Assembly: GCF_018139145.2 (NCBI RefSeq)
Contig: NC_059478.1
Location: 34,947,001 to 35,011,000, forward strand
Direction of reading: 5' to 3'
DNA from: Gymnogyps californianus
Lineage: Eukaryota; Chordata; Aves; Accipitriformes; Cathartidae
Length of the DNA: 64,000 bases
Both the position numbers and the translations under genes were made by a program. Below the pieces are notes generated by a model, which did no database searches, was not told where the DNA came from, and was given only the letters and a program-made list of their open reading frames with translations. This document shows, one piece after another, positions 10,901 to 25,900 of the stretch; positions within the stretch are counted from its first letter, which is position 1; each line of letters opens with the position of its first letter.

Positions 10901-13900
10901 GCTTGGTTTACCGTATCATCCATTTTGGGTAAAACTGTTATTAGCTAAGAAGCAATTTGTTTCAGAACTAAATAAGCTTTAAATACCAGTGCCAAGTCCC
11001 AGGCTAGTGCATATTAAAGTAGCTCCAGCTGAGGATCTCAGCCCTGCTGCATAGTTTTCCTGGATAATACTTTAGCCAGGATGGACTTTCTAAGCCTACC
11101 TTTGGATGGAAGTCAAAGCACATTCCAGCTGCCTGTTGAGATATCAGAGCTTCACTTTTCCTTTCTTTCTCACCTGGTAATTTTTTCTTCTTACTTTCTG
11201 TTCGCTTTATTTTCATCAGATCTGTGCAAATAGCAAGAGTTTTTGTCAAACAGGTATGTGACAGTGCTATGAATAACTTGTGCTTCTTTGGAATGCTCAG
11301 CAGCTCTTAAGTGTTTTGTGTATGATAACCGGTATAAAGAATGTCACCTGAAATAAAAGGAAGCAATTGCAATTGCAGGTATTATCCCTCTGCAGAAAAG
11401 CTGCAGGGGAACATGCTTACCAGTGCAATCTAGTCTTTTCTGTATAAGCCACTCGGTTATTCGACCATCTGCTGAGATACAGATTAATCTCTCTTTTTTG
11501 CCATCTTCTGTTGCACCTCTGTCCTGTTCCACCCACCTCAGTTGCCATACAGGACCTGTATGTTTATTTGAGGATTCACTGGGACAAAAGATGCACATGA
11601 TAAATCATATATGAACAAAGACAAGACAATATATTTGAAAAACAAGTAACCTTCCCTTTTGTAATGAACATCAAGTCTTATGACAGAAATGTTGTTTAGC
11701 TTTTCTTTAAAAAAAAAAAAAAAGAAATCTGAACATTGGCTGTTTTCTCCAGGAAAATTTTTCTTTTATCAAACACATTTGATATTTAGTTTCAGGGCAC
11801 TGTTTATGTGCTGACACCTTTCATTGATATCTGAATCATGAAATCAATCTGCACCTTGTAGGAGAGCACCCTAGCCCTGGGGAGCTGCCCTTAGGGCAAA
11901 TGTCTCCGTGATCCCCACCCCCCACCCCCATTTTCATCTTAATTCCTGCTTATCCCTCACCTATTCTGATGTTCTCTCCATTTTTGGCAAGTGGAATCAG
12001 TGAGAAAACACCAAAAGCTACCACTGGTCTCCCACAAGGATTTATTATCTGAGGCAGGATTGTCCTAGTTAGTTAGTACATGGAGTATAAAATGATACGT
12101 GGTGGTAACTTGCTGCATTTTCTTAAAAAGTCAGAACATAGTACTCATTTGTTTCACCTTTCCAGCGTGGGGAACTTGCTTTGTATGCACAGCAACAGCG
12201 CAGAGAGTTTCATACCCCAAATAAGGACCAGTGGTGTTAATGTAAGCCTTAATTGGCAGAAATAAGAATAGAAGAAGGTGGCAGTGCAGAGGGAGAATGG
12301 CAGTGTCTGAGGATTTGGCTATATCAGTGTGAATAGGTGGATGGGAAAAGTCTGGTTGGCCCATGCTGGCCCTTCCTGGCATTTATGCACTATCATAAAC
12401 TTTTGTGTCTGCAGTTTTGCTCCAGAAACTTCTAGTATTTGAGAGTATTGTTTATGTAGGCATTTCCAGTCAAAACTGGAAGGTACTGACAAAAGTTGGA
12501 AATGAAAAAATTGTGCAACATCCCTGAGCATTCACAAGCCTTACTTATCAAGACTGTTACTATTCCCTCAGCTTCTCAGTTGTGGATATTCTCTTATTTG
12601 TTATTTGCTAAGACGTGACCAAGGTGGGAGGAGGTGGGAAATCATAGCCTTACCTGCTGTCCAAAAGTGCGGTATCGTTACAACTCCGTACGTTATAGAT
12701 TGCGACAGAACCATTGTACATTCCAACTGCTAAAAGATTCGGGCTTGCCATAGAAAAATCCAAAGCAGTAACACCATGCTCACACCGGAAAATACGCTCT
12801 GGCCACTGACCAGTAGAAAAATACAAGAATGTTTTAAGTTAGTTTCTTAATTTACCTCGGTCTTCTCAACACTGGATACCAAATTGGCAGGCTCTGCCGG
12901 AAAACTCAAGTGCTGACGACCATAGTGACTACTTCTAGACAGAAATTAGGTACTATATTGTAAATGGTTCAATTTATTTCTTGCTGCGACTGATAAAATC
13001 AGGAAAAAATAAGTTAGATGGGCCTACTCCAAACCAAACACCTAGAAATCAAGTTCCCTAAGATTCAGTTATGTGAGTACAGTGTGAGGTTTTTGTTTGA
13101 TTGGGGTTTTTTTTCTTTTTAAAACAAACTTGGCATTTTGGAAAATTTCTCCAGTTGTTTTCTATCTTAAAATATGAAAGTAAGTACCTTTCCAATTACA
13201 GAAACTTAGCTGAAGATAAAATGCAATCTAATGTACTTCAGGTAATCTGTAAACCACTATTTTCATGTAATTTCTCCATGCAACCAAAGAACTGATTCAG
13301 CTCTGTTATAAGATTAAATCCTTAAAGCCACTGCACCGAGCTCTTGAAATGGGAAACAGCAGAGTGTTAGTTTGCAAAGAACTGTATTTCAGTGTGCATG
13401 CCAGGTCTTATTTCTTAATGTTAGGGACTTGAGGACTATGGTAACATCAGGGAGTCACAAGAGTATTTGATTGTTGATGTGATAAATATGCATGAAAGAC
13501 TTGACTCTGCATGATTTAAATTAGTCTAATACACAATTTTGGCCAAGTGAAGTTTGTAGAACAGATCAAACTAAAGTTGTGTAATTTGATGGCAATCAGA
13601 TGGATTTTACTGCGTCACTTTGTAATCGAGATTTCCAAGATTTAAAAAAAAAATGGCTAGTTTAAAAAGGATCACTTTTCAGATGGATATGTATCCTGGT
13701 TTTGGCTGGGATAGAGTTAATTTTCTTCTTAGTAGCTGGTACAGTGCTGTGTTTTGGATTGAGTGTGAGAATACTGTTGATAACACGCTGATGGTTTAGT
13801 TGTTGCTAAGTAGCGCTTATCTTAAGGATTTTCAGTGTCCCATGCTCTGCCAGCAAGCAGGTGGGCAAGAAGCTGGGAGGGAGCATGGCCAGGGCAGCTG

Positions 13901-16900
13901 ACCCCAACTAGCCAAAGGGATATTCCATACCATGGAACGTCATGCCCAGTATATAAACAGGGGGGAGTTGGCCGGGAGGGGCAGATCGCTGCTGGGGCAT
14001 CGGTCAGCGGGTGGTGAGGAATTGCATTGTGCATCACTGGGTTTTTTTTTCCTTTTTTTCCCTCTTCTTTTTTTTGTTATATTCTTTTTCATTACTATTA
14101 TTATTATTATAGTAATATTTCATTATTGTTTTTGTTAGTATTATATTTTACTTTAGTTATTAAACCATGCTTATCTCAACGCACGAATTTTACCTTTCTT
14201 CCCGATTCTCCTCCCCATCCCGTTGGGAGCTGGGGGGGAGTGAGGAAGTGGCTGCATGGTGCATAGCTGCTGGCTGGGGTTAAACCACGACAATATGTAA
14301 AGATGTAAATGTTACATCTATGAAATCTACTGTCTTTTTGACAATATTATGAGAAGTTAGATTAGCTAATTATATATTTTTAATTTTTTTTCCTTCAGCC
14401 TAACAGAATTTCATGGTACAACAGAAAATGGACTAGAAAGGATAATCCTTAAATTTAAAATAGAGATGTTCTCTGTAATGAGACTTTGGAAGTATTGAAC
14501 AAATGGTCTATAGATTTTGAAAAACAAAAGGTAAATTGATTTATTTTCACATTTGCTGTGCTCAAGACTTTTCCAGTCTAAAAAATAATTTCTACACACC
14601 TGGGTCTACCCACAGGAATAACAAAGCAGATTTACAGTCTTGGGTAGGTCGCCCTAGGGATTGGAAATGGGATACAGAGATCTGCATTGCTAAGTTGCCT
14701 AGCATAGACTGGTACTTCCTGAGAGTTGTAGCCATCTGTTAGTTGTTCAGTGGCCTGTGTGCAATGAGTTTAGTTCCTGTGAACAGATGTCCATGTTACT
14801 AAACCACCAGTACAGTCAGCACCTCTGTTGGAAGTGTCAATTGAGAGGACGGACAGGCACAGAAACTAAACTGCTTCCTACAGGCACTTGCTTTGGGCCA
14901 AGATTTAAGCACATTGCTAGGTACTGCAGTTGGAATCAGTTTTCCAGAAATGTGTGGCTTAGGCTAGCAAATTCAACCTTGCTGGCTAGGTCTTGCTTTT
15001 TGGAACTGGTAGAGGGAAATAAATAAAGCAGAAGTAGTATAGCAGAAAAATGCATTGAAGAAAAAGAAAGAAAACAAACTGGCTGCTCATTACCATGGGG
15101 TTCTTCAATGACCAACAGCAAGCCAAGCCTTTCTTCTGTTCTTTAAAATCAAACGCTCCGTAACCAACAGCTAAAAGATCCTAAAAGCACAGATTAACAG
15201 ATATATGTCAGTTTAACTTGAAGTTCGGTTGTATATTTTTAAAAGGCAACTTTCTGCTAACAGTGACCCCCAGTGCAAAGTCTGGAAAATAATGCTCATG
15301 TCATATGCAAGTAGAATAACACACAAGAAGAACAGAATTTCAGAATTTCTGGAATACTGGAAACTGCTTCAACAAAAAGTACATTCACAGTCACTATCAG
15401 TTGTGTTTGCAGTCCCCCCTCCCTGGCCATCATAAAAACATGTCCCTTTCCAGAGATGAATATACATTATTCTATAACCATATTTTAATGTGCAGTGTTT
15501 AATGGAATATGTAATAATACTTCTACTTTTCTCTCTCAACATGAGCTGTAAAAGCAGCTTCAGTGAACACCTCAAACTCCTAGCTTTTAGCTCTCTACAG
15601 TGGGGTCCAATGAATTCCGTTCATTCCTTTCCATAAGTAGAAGTAAGAAACAGCAGCAAGACTTTAGTCTTCAACTCCATTATTTTTTTTTTTCCTACAC
15701 ACAACAAGTAGTTTGTGGAACTGATGCTTTAAAAGGAGGTATTTGTTTGCCCTATAATTCTAAGACTGAAGTCTATAAATGTGTCCAACTTTGTAATATC
15801 TGGGGATCTGGTGTACTAACAGTATGAAATGGATTTATTTTCTCTCTTTTTTCCCCTTGGGGCAATCTTACTGGTTTTATATTTCTCATCCTCACCTACT
15901 TTTTACCTTCCTTCCATTCATTATTTTTGTTGTGGCCATAAGAGAGCTCTGTTGGAAAAACTGAGCCTTACATTACTCTGAAAGTGGAGATGTCTGAGTC
16001 ATTCTCACCTCCACTGAAACTGAGTTAAATAAACTTGGGCCAGCTGCTCAGAAATCTGTGCCTGTTATTATGCATCTTATCCTTAAAGTTTGATGAATGC
16101 CACTTTCTTGGGAGATTACTGTTAGAAACAAAGATGTGGTATCTAAACTGTCATGAATAAACTCCACCAATGGTGATAAAGTTTAGTAGTAGGGGTTTAA
16201 ATTTCAACTTCCAATTCCGTAACAGACCAAGTCTATTATCTTAACATTGTTGTTCAGGTGACCACCCATGGTAAACTGGACCAATTAAGTTCTGGACCAA
16301 TTAAAGCTGTCGTGATACAGTTGTAGGAAAAGCCTAGCGCAGCTGTCCAACTTGTAGAATAATGTAGCAATATTGTTATATGGAAGGATGAAATACAGAG
16401 GGTGGGATGCAAAGACAGTCTACCTGACTGCAGGGATGAATCCATCTCTCTCAGATCGCTCCCAACAAAGTACATCAAAACCGGGAGTTTATTTACACCA
16501 ACAATTGCTTATACCATTTTGTAAACAGCTTAGAAGAAGCAATTTGTTAACTCACGGGGTTTACTTTGCTCCAAGCCATACTGCTCACACTGTGACCATT
16601 AGTTAAATCACATCTATATGACCACAGCCGTTCCAGTCTGGGAGGTACAATTTCTTCTGGGGTTTTATTTAGATCTGACAGAATTGATGGGTCAATGAAT
16701 GCTTCCTTCTGCTCTTCCTTATCCTTCTTTTCCTTGTCATGCTCTTCCTGTTTAGGTTCTTTCACGGCTGCTACTGTACCACTAGTGTCTGATGTAACAT
16801 TGGGATCTAAAATGCACAAATATAGTAGAGCCTGAGTAGTAACATTTCACTTATCTAACTCCAGTCATTCACAGCAGAAGAAAAATTTGCCCTTTCAGCA

Positions 16901-19900
16901 AGTATTTTGCAGCAAAAAAAATGAAGTGGAGGTTTGAGGAATTAAGACATCCTAACTTCTAAAACTGTGGCTAAAATGGTGATAGGGACATAGAAGATGG
17001 CTGGATCAGGCTGTAGTGTGCCGGTTATGCTCCAGGTGTTTAACGTGTGGATTTAGTTACCCAGCAACAAGTTAGGAATTTATGTCCATCCCCCACCAGG
17101 AAAGTTTCTAATCTCTCGTATTTAAAAATTTGTTTAAACAGGGATTTTTTTCAAGTTAGATGCCCAATTTTAAAGAGCCACACTTACGCATTAATGCTGT
17201 AACACCGTAGCTAAGTTACATGATGCTGTAATAAGTTGCTCATTTCTTGGGAAAATTAAGTGTAGAGCATATTTTTAGACTGCGTTTGCTAAGTATTTGT
17301 TTACTCACCCCTTTATTTTATGTAATGTGCAAATCATAAATTGATCTCAGATCGCTGTTAACAAAATAAATAAGAACACAATAACTGCCATATTGCCAGA
17401 ACAAAAGTCCTCCTGGCCAGTATCGTGCTCCAGCTGTAGCTAGTTCCTGAAGAGTGACAGAATATAACAGGTTCATTGCCTGAGAAACTGAAACTCTCTG
17501 TGACACGAAGACATACAGTACAATAATAGCAGTGTGAATCTGCCCTTTTTTTTTTTTTTAATCCCTGTGTTAACTTGGAACGCCTGTAAAAGGTAAAATA
17601 TTACTTAGCACTTGGGTCCAGGTAATGCCTCTTACAGTCTGCAATGAATGTACTTTATGTTAGCCTGATTGATAGAAGTTTGGTGTCTAAAACTTTTGTT
17701 TACCGTCAATCTCCTTATTAAAAAAAACTGTAAAAGACATTCCAATGCAAAAAACGGTTGGAGAAGTAGCAGAATTAATCTGTATCTTAACTGTCAGGAA
17801 ACAAGTTTGACTAATATTTCAAGTAAGTCTCAGTTTCTGGTGCTAAGGGGAGATGAGCCAGCTCAGAACTCATTTATTCAATTCTTCCACCAAGTATGGT
17901 AGGGATGTCTGTTAAAGTGAGTGTAAAACTGCAAAGTTCATGTTGACATCTCATAAACTCTCCTTTCCTTTGTCTATTTCTTAAATGACTTGTTGTCTGG
18001 AAAGACATTCAGTGAGGGACATAACTCCATGACTTTCAATAGCATTCAAAGCCTTGTGCTGAAAACAGGGTAGGCAACAAGAAACAAACCTGTAAGGACA
18101 GGAAACTGCCGATAAGCTGCAAGTTTGGGTTGAAAAATATTCTCCATTAGAATCCTCTCCATGAAAAACAAATCCTGCTGAAAGTTTTCTGATGTTAATA
18201 TAGCTTCTGAATGGCATTCCTCCTCTTCATGGATTCTGGCAAGAACAGCACCTTCTGAAATCATTATAGAAGTTGTGCTGCCTGACAACAGATAATATGG
18301 GAAAACAGTTTTAACATGATAATACTTTGCATATAAAAATCAACGGGGTAAGAAGTCTCCTCCTCCTCCACCTGCAAAAAGCATAGAAGAATCTATCATG
18401 ATCAAAAACCACTTACATTATGTCGTGGTTTAACCCCAGCCAGCAGCTAAGCACCACGCAGCCGCTCCCTCACTCCCCCCTCCCAGCGGGATGGGGAGGA
18501 GAATCAGGGAAAAAAGGTAAAACTCGTGCGTTGAGATAAGAACGGTTTAATAAGTAAAATATAATACTAAGAATAATAATAATAATGAGATATAATAATA
18601 ATAGTAATGAAAAGGAATATAACAAAAAAAAGAAAAAAAAACTCAAGGGAAAAAAAACAGTGATGCACAATGCAATTGCTCACCACCCGCTGACCGATGC
18701 CCCAGCAGCGATCTGCCCCTCCCGGCCAACTCCCCCAGTTTATATACTGGGCATGACATTCCATGGTATGGAATATCCCTTTGGCTAGTTCGGGTCAGCT
18801 CTCCTGACCATGCTCCCTCCCAGCTCCTTGCACACCTGCTTGCTGACAGAGCATGGGAAACTGAAAATCCTTGGCTTAAGATAAGTGCTACTTAGCAACA
18901 ACTAAACCATCAGTGTGTTATCAACAGTATTCTCAGACTAAATCCAAAACACAGCACTGTACCAGCTACTAAGAAGAAAATTAACTCTATCCCAGCTGAA
19001 ACCAGGACACACTATTAATTTTTTCTTGCTTTAATTTTGTTTTCTTTTATTGCTCAGATACTCAGTATGATGAGATACTTCTGGAATTTTTCGCAATTGG
19101 GTGTTTTGCTTCTACTGTCCTAAGTAAGTTAGTGCCAGCAAACTCTGTCACTGACTATTTATCTTTATTTAAGATCATTTACGACAGCATTGTACAGAAA
19201 AGGTCTCGGTGCAGACCTGTCCAAGATTCTTCAGCAAACTCTCTTTCAAGTGCCAGACAGGCAGACCAAGCATTTTCTTCTTGTAGTTTTCAGCACAGAA
19301 CATAGTGATATGCATGGTTTAGAAGGATGAAAACATGGCAGAAATGTAAACCTGGAAAAACATTACCTCTGTCGGAAGAGACAGACATAGGCTGATCGTG
19401 CTCTTTAGTTGTATGAGGTTTGCTGCTTTTCCCAGTTGTGGCTCTGCTGCCTTCTGCTTTTGACGTAGGTTCTATTTCCGATACATTAAATGAATCGTAC
19501 AAGTCCCAGGAAGTGACCGTCATCCCTGGAAATGAATGACACTGTATTATACAAGTCTCTTGTTTCAGTACATTATTATAAAGGACTCCGTACAGCTGAG
19601 CAAAGGTTTACTTTTTGTACTACACTCCCAACTGTTTGGCAGAGGGGCTTTGAAACCAACTGAGGGTCGGACAAGACCGTAGCTGTTGTGTGATTGCAGC
19701 AGCTACATCAGGGTCTTCTGGGCGTGTGGCTTCCCTTCCGCAGGGCCATCTCCCAGTGAAACAATGCTCCGTAACCTTGCCTTTGTGTGCTCAGCTTTTC
19801 AAACATGGGTTGGAATGAGCCCTGCTGATGCTCAAAGCACGCAAAAAAGGGGAAGATAGGTTTTCAAATCAGATTAATACCTATTTTACTTCTCCTTTTT

Positions 19901-22900
19901 TTTTTTCCACTCATTTTACATACAGTAATGAACACAAAGGAAGAATGTTTGGAACAGCATTCCCCATAGTTTTCTTTGGCCTCCTACACAAAAAAAAATG
20001 TCCATAGTGAGGCAAAGCTCAGCATGTGCATCTAAAACCTAGATATTCCTCTTTTTTTAGAGCATTGAGGTTGAACATTTTGTAAAATTGCATCTATCTT
20101 GTGAGACTGCCAAGATTTTCTGCTTTCCCCAAGATTTTAAATCTCATAACAGAGGTTCTCTTCTTTGCATTATGGCAAATAGAAACAGAAAGCAGCGTCA
20201 GAAAAGTTAAGGGGAAAAAAGGGAACTGTGTCCTTTCATATTTCAAGAGCATAGTTGAGTATTAGGTGAAGTTCTGCCTCCTAAGAAGCACGCTCTGCTT
20301 GCAAAGTGCTGAGGCAGGCAGGACACAGCAGCTCTCAGCTAGCATAATGACTACTTTATTGCAATGGATACAGTGTGCCAGTGCCAATGGTCAAGTTTTA
20401 GGAGGGGCAGAAAAGGCCACCACAAATCACACTAGTCTGTCTGAACTTAAAGCTCTGGAAGTGAAAGCTGAGGAAGCATCTTCTCCTGCTTAGAGATGGA
20501 AGAAAGAAAAAAAACCCTTTCCTCAGTATCCTGCCTGTGTGCGGGGAGTCTTCTGAGGTCCCACAATCTAGCTGTATGCTGCAGTTTTCCCAAATAAATA
20601 TTTAATAAGTAAACTAAATGTAATAATACACCCAACTGCCAAGGGTACAATGTAGTAAATGAGGGCCCATTCTTATTAAATACCCTTTCCTATATGGTAC
20701 TCAGAAACTTTACCTTTGTCTTCCATGATGATTTTGTCACATTGTACTTCCTTGTTCTTTGCAGCTCCATTAATGGTTTGCATCATTTTTTCTACAAAGC
20801 GATCATTACCAGGTCTATTTTTGCAAATGTCAACATAAATCTTATTCCGCTCCCTTGGAAAAAAGAAAAAAATAGTGTGTATTGACTTTCTGAAAAACAT
20901 TTGCATTCAACTTCTCAGTGTATTTAACCACAAGTTGAACAGGAAAGGATACTCCATCTCATAAATTTACTGCTCGGGTTTTTTTGGATTGCTAGACTTT
21001 ATTTCACTCTATGTATCGTCTTTCAGCAGGTATTTCTGACCTTGTGATGCTGTCCTAAAACAGAAATGGCCTGTAGAGGTAGGCATCAACAAAAATCCCT
21101 ACTCCATCTACCTTTGCACTTTGGTGGAATTCAGAGGAGTTCAGAAATATGTAGCTCTCATCACTTGGGAGTGAAAGGCAGTGCATCCAAGAGACAAAAA
21201 TGAAACTAGTACGTTTGTATTTTGTCCAGCCCTCAGGTTCTGTAGGAATGGTCAGTGGGAATTGTGAAACTTTCTTGCTTATTTTGGTTTCAATATTCTA
21301 ACAGCAGACATAGATTGTACCCCGCCTTAGCCCACCAACATGTTGCTGTGCTCAGGAAGAGTCACTGCTCCTATGCAGTTGGCAGTACGTGCTGTGTACA
21401 CCAGCTAAGTCTGATTCGTAGGATGCTCTTCATCTTCCTTCTTCCCAAAAATCACACCAGTGTGATTCACAGGCGGTGGGGGCTGGAGTCCTACCGTTAA
21501 CTTTGTGTGTATACTAGCAGAAAGAACTCACTTATCTAAGTTGTTTGACTTGCCAACTGCAGTACACTGCATCTCAGGCTTTGGGGCTTACGTCTACAGA
21601 AGCTGTGTGACAAGTCTATCAGTCTGCCATCCGTCACAGGGAGAAGTTTGCTGCACTCTGTCCCAGTCAGCTCCTGGGTGTAAGCCAAAAAAACTGTGTG
21701 TTCTGGGTTAACTCCCTACCAAAGTTCATGGTAGTCCAGGGAGGAGACTCTGAAGTGGAAACACACTAGATGCAACTCAAGGGAGACACAATATTTTAAC
21801 AGGCAAGGTCACTTGCAGTGGGGTGAGGTTTCTTCTAGCTAGAAGGACCGTGAAGAGCTTCAAAGGAAGCCAAGGCCTGCCTAGTTTGTTGATATCTTTG
21901 TTATTAATAAATGATTAGCTGTAATGCTACACACAAGAATCAATGCAGAGGTTTGCAGTTTCTTACTGCTTTCATTAAAATTAAATCGTGTAATTCATGT
22001 ATACCACACTTCCCCATCTTCTCTTTCCCCCATCCCCTGGGTGTTCTCTTGTCACCATCCCCTGCTTTTGCTAGTCTGCCTTAATTTATCAGTGAAAGAG
22101 GGTATGAATTTGATCAACAGGATGGATCTGTAAGGAATTTAGGCTGTCTTGTCAAAAGAGAGACTCCAGCCCAATATGGCTTTAAACAGAGGTGAAATGA
22201 CAAATTGTAGTAGTCAGAACACTGAACCTACGTGTGAGCAGCAGTTCAGGACTTTGCGATCAGCAGAAATTGGGTGTGCTGAGCATACTACATGCATGTA
22301 CACAACTACCAATATACATACAGAACTCTTCCAGCATCTTCTGATTCTACAGACACCACAACAGATGGTATATCCAATATCCAGATAGTTTCCGTCTCTG
22401 TGAGGTAAATATCCACTCTCCTATCTAAGTCTTCTTTTGTCAGTTCTTCTTTTATCTCCTCTTGCCTCACCTGCACATCTGAAAAATTATATGAGGTTAA
22501 CAAGCGAGGCCTTTTCTGCTCTAAATTTAAAAGAAGACAAATTAATTCTAAAAGTATTTTAATGATCAGGAGCCAAAACTTGTGAGGCACTGAGTTCCTT
22601 TGAAGTGCTGGGCATCTCACATCCACCGACTGCAGTGTCTCACAAATCACAGCGCTCCAAAGAACAATTTAAGTCTGTAATTATATAGTGTATGTTCTTT
22701 ACCAGATAAGCTAACAGTTGTGTCTCGTCGAGAGCCAGGTTCTACTATTTCATCTAGTATGGACTCAGTTGTTGATGCGTTTGATATAGAAGTACTGCTG
22801 CTTCCATATGTCCTTCCGTAACAGAGAAATAAGCAGAAATAGTATGTGAAAGTCCAGACGTCAGTTAGCAAAGCACTACAAAAATAGCAGTGTTGTTATC

Positions 22901-25900
22901 AGGATAAACCACAGAAAACTGTAAGAGCACATACAGTGATGCTTGTGTTGTAAAAGAAGTCACAGAAGGCTTAGGAAAGAAAATAATGAAATGCTTTGAA
23001 AAAGACTTAAAAAGGAAGAATTCCTCTGACAGCATATCCTGAGGCATTAAATAGCTGGTGGAAAAGAAGCTGTTGAGCTCTCAGATTCATTCTTAGCATA
23101 TAATAACGTGAAGTGTTGGCTACCTACTGTGTGATAATGCGTACCCACAGATAGCACTGTTCTCAACCAGAATTCAGATCCTTTGGTGCTTTGCATGTGC
23201 TGAAATGTCTTTGAAAAGCACAAGAAACTCATCCGAAGGGATGAGCTTGTTAACAAAAATAGATAATGTTCATAGAGGTGATAGCTGTGATAACTAGAAG
23301 TAAAACTCAAAACTTAGGTACAGTTGGGAGGTTTGTCAGCAGATTTTCTCTTCCTCAAAAGCTAAGCGTGACCAATTATACATATACAAAAGGCATTTGA
23401 AAAAGACAATTTTTAAGATTTGTATTTAAACCTAAAGTTAAATCATGTCATTTTGTTTTTTTAAATGAAGAGCTCTTGTCTCCAAAAAGGATGCATTTAT
23501 TTTTCAGGAGATACCTTGTATTTTTAAGTCATTTTTTTGGTGTATATTTGCTCCTGGTTAATATCCCTACCTCTAGGATTATTCCTTATGATAGCTACCC
23601 TAGGAAACATGACAAAAAGAGAGTTCTCAAAGAGCAATCTCTTTTTCTCAGAAATCACAATGGCATTAACTTTGGCAAAGAAAACTGTAAATAATGCTTT
23701 TCTTTAACTTGTATTTTTTCCCAGTGCTGACTTTACTAGTCTTTTAGTCCTTTTGATTAAATAAATAGCATCTCCACTCCATACAATTTGAATGTGTACA
23801 CACCATTGGATAAAGTGATGTGGTTCATTATTTTTCATTTTAAACACAAATAGTTATTTACCTTCTTTTGCATGACTTAATTGAATTTGTCAGCCTGAAG
23901 ATAAAACAGCTCAAGTCCATTGACTTTGTTTATTCCCTCTGTACTGAAGGTTTGTAAATGAAAGCTAGTAAGTAGCGAAACACGTAATTTAGCAGTTTTA
24001 ACTCAAAAGTTTTTGTAGAAGAACATTTTTTGAAATGGATGCACATATGCACACAGAGGTAACTTGCTTAAATTAGTTTAAAAGACAGAATTCTTATTAT
24101 AGAATCACAGAATGGTTTGGGTTGGAAGGGACCTTCAAGATCACCTGGTTCCAACCCCCCTGCCATGGGCAGGGACACCTTCCACTAGACCAGGTTGCTC
24201 AAAGCCCCGTCCAGCCCGGCATTGAACACTTCCAGGGATGGGGCATCCACAGCCTCTCTGGGCAACCTGTGCCAGTGCCTCATCGCCCTCACAGCGAAGA
24301 ACTTCTTCCTTACAGCCAATCTAAATCTCCCCTCTTTCTGTTTAAAGCCATTAGCCCTTGTCCTGTCACTACCTGCCCTTGTACAAAGTCCCTCTCCAGC
24401 TTTCCTGTAGGCCCCTTTAGGTACTGGAAGGCTGCTGGAAGGTCTCCCCGGAGCCGCCTCTTCTCCAGGCTGAACAACCCCAGCTCCCTCAGCCTGACTT
24501 CATAGGAGAGGTGCTCCAGCCCTCTGATCGTCTTCCTGGCCTCCTCTGGACCCGCTCCAACAGGTCCACGTCCTTCTTATGTTGGGGGCCCCAGAGCTGA
24601 ACGCAGTACTGCAGGTGGGGTCTCACCAGAGCGGAGTAGAGGGGCAGAATCCCCTCCCTCGCCCTGCTGGCCACGCTGCTTTTGATGCAGCCCAGGATGT
24701 GGTTGGCTTTCTGGGCTGCGAGCGCACGTTGCTGGGTCATATTAAATTTTTCATCCACTAATACCCCCAAGTGCTTCTCCGCAGGGCTGCTCTCAATCCA
24801 CTCATGGCCCAGCCTGTATTTGTGCTTGGGATTGCCCCGACCCATGTGCAGGACCTTGCACTTGGCCTTGTTATGTTATTATGTTAACAATATTTTGATA
24901 TTTTAACTGAAAGAGTCAAGTTTTTAAAAAGGGTTGTCTGTACTGAATAAGTATCATTGAAACTGACAAAATACTTTCAAATAAATGTGTAACTCTTCAG
25001 TGAAACCAGACCTTTTGTTTCCAGAGCATTTTTCCATACCCACAGCTAAACAGGTATTGATATATTCCAGTTTTTGAAAAAACACTGCTTGGGGAAGGCA
25101 GAGAGCATCTGAAGTAGCTAAAGGGAGTATATTAAGGAGCTGCAAATGCCCCTTCTCAGCTGTACAGCCTTGCTCAGACAACCAGAACACAACCTCCTCT
25201 ACCTTTACGATAGTGTTTTGTCACACGTGTATAGGTTCCACCATAACTTTGTATGCAGGCCTAACCATTACAAGACCTGCAGTTTGGATGTCTGCATTTT
25301 TGAACTGTGAGGTACTCAGCACCATCTCTAAAAATGGTCCATTCTGCTATGTTACATAAAAAATATGTGTTTTAGGAAGGAGAATTTGACTAAAATCAGA
25401 AACAGGAGTGTGTGCTGCAGTCTGCTTTCACCTGTATGTATTAGCATTTCAGCTGTAGTTCTGACGTAGTCAGTCACGAGTACTGACAAATTCCATTTAT
25501 TCTATTTGTTACTACTCCTCAAATTTTAAATGACGACTGTGACAGGTATGTTTCTGTATTTTGACAACAAGAGTATAATTATTAGCCCTGCACAATTATT
25601 CCAGCTCCCAACCTCTCTGAAGAGCAGACGTGTGGCCGCTGCAGAGTAGGTACCCCATGAGACAGGATTTAAGAGCCAGCATATTGACTTACCTTGAGAA
25701 CAAACCTAAACTAGCATTCACTCCTGATGTCTGATGCATGGAGAAAGAAAAGAGAGAACCAGATCCTGTGGCCCCGAAGTAAGCACTTGATGCTAAGATC
25801 TTGCCCTGCCTGGGTACAACAGTATTTGGATCTGAATGGAAGAGTGGATGGGGTGTCACATCCTTTCCTTCATCATCAAAAACCTGAAGAAATATTGAAA

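Larger units (their letters stand above)
12806..15093 (-). other. DNAI4: DNAI4 intron 10, host of solo LTR
   Basis: This 2.3-kb intron contains the plus-oriented solo LTR at 13692-14292. The remainder is AT-rich unique sequence with no other recognised element. Confidence 0.8.

Noticed and set aside
18470..18788. Small hydrophobic and Asn/Lys-rich frames
   Set aside because: They come from the AT-repeat section of the LTR at 18421-19009. The same pattern appears in the LTR at 13692-14292.
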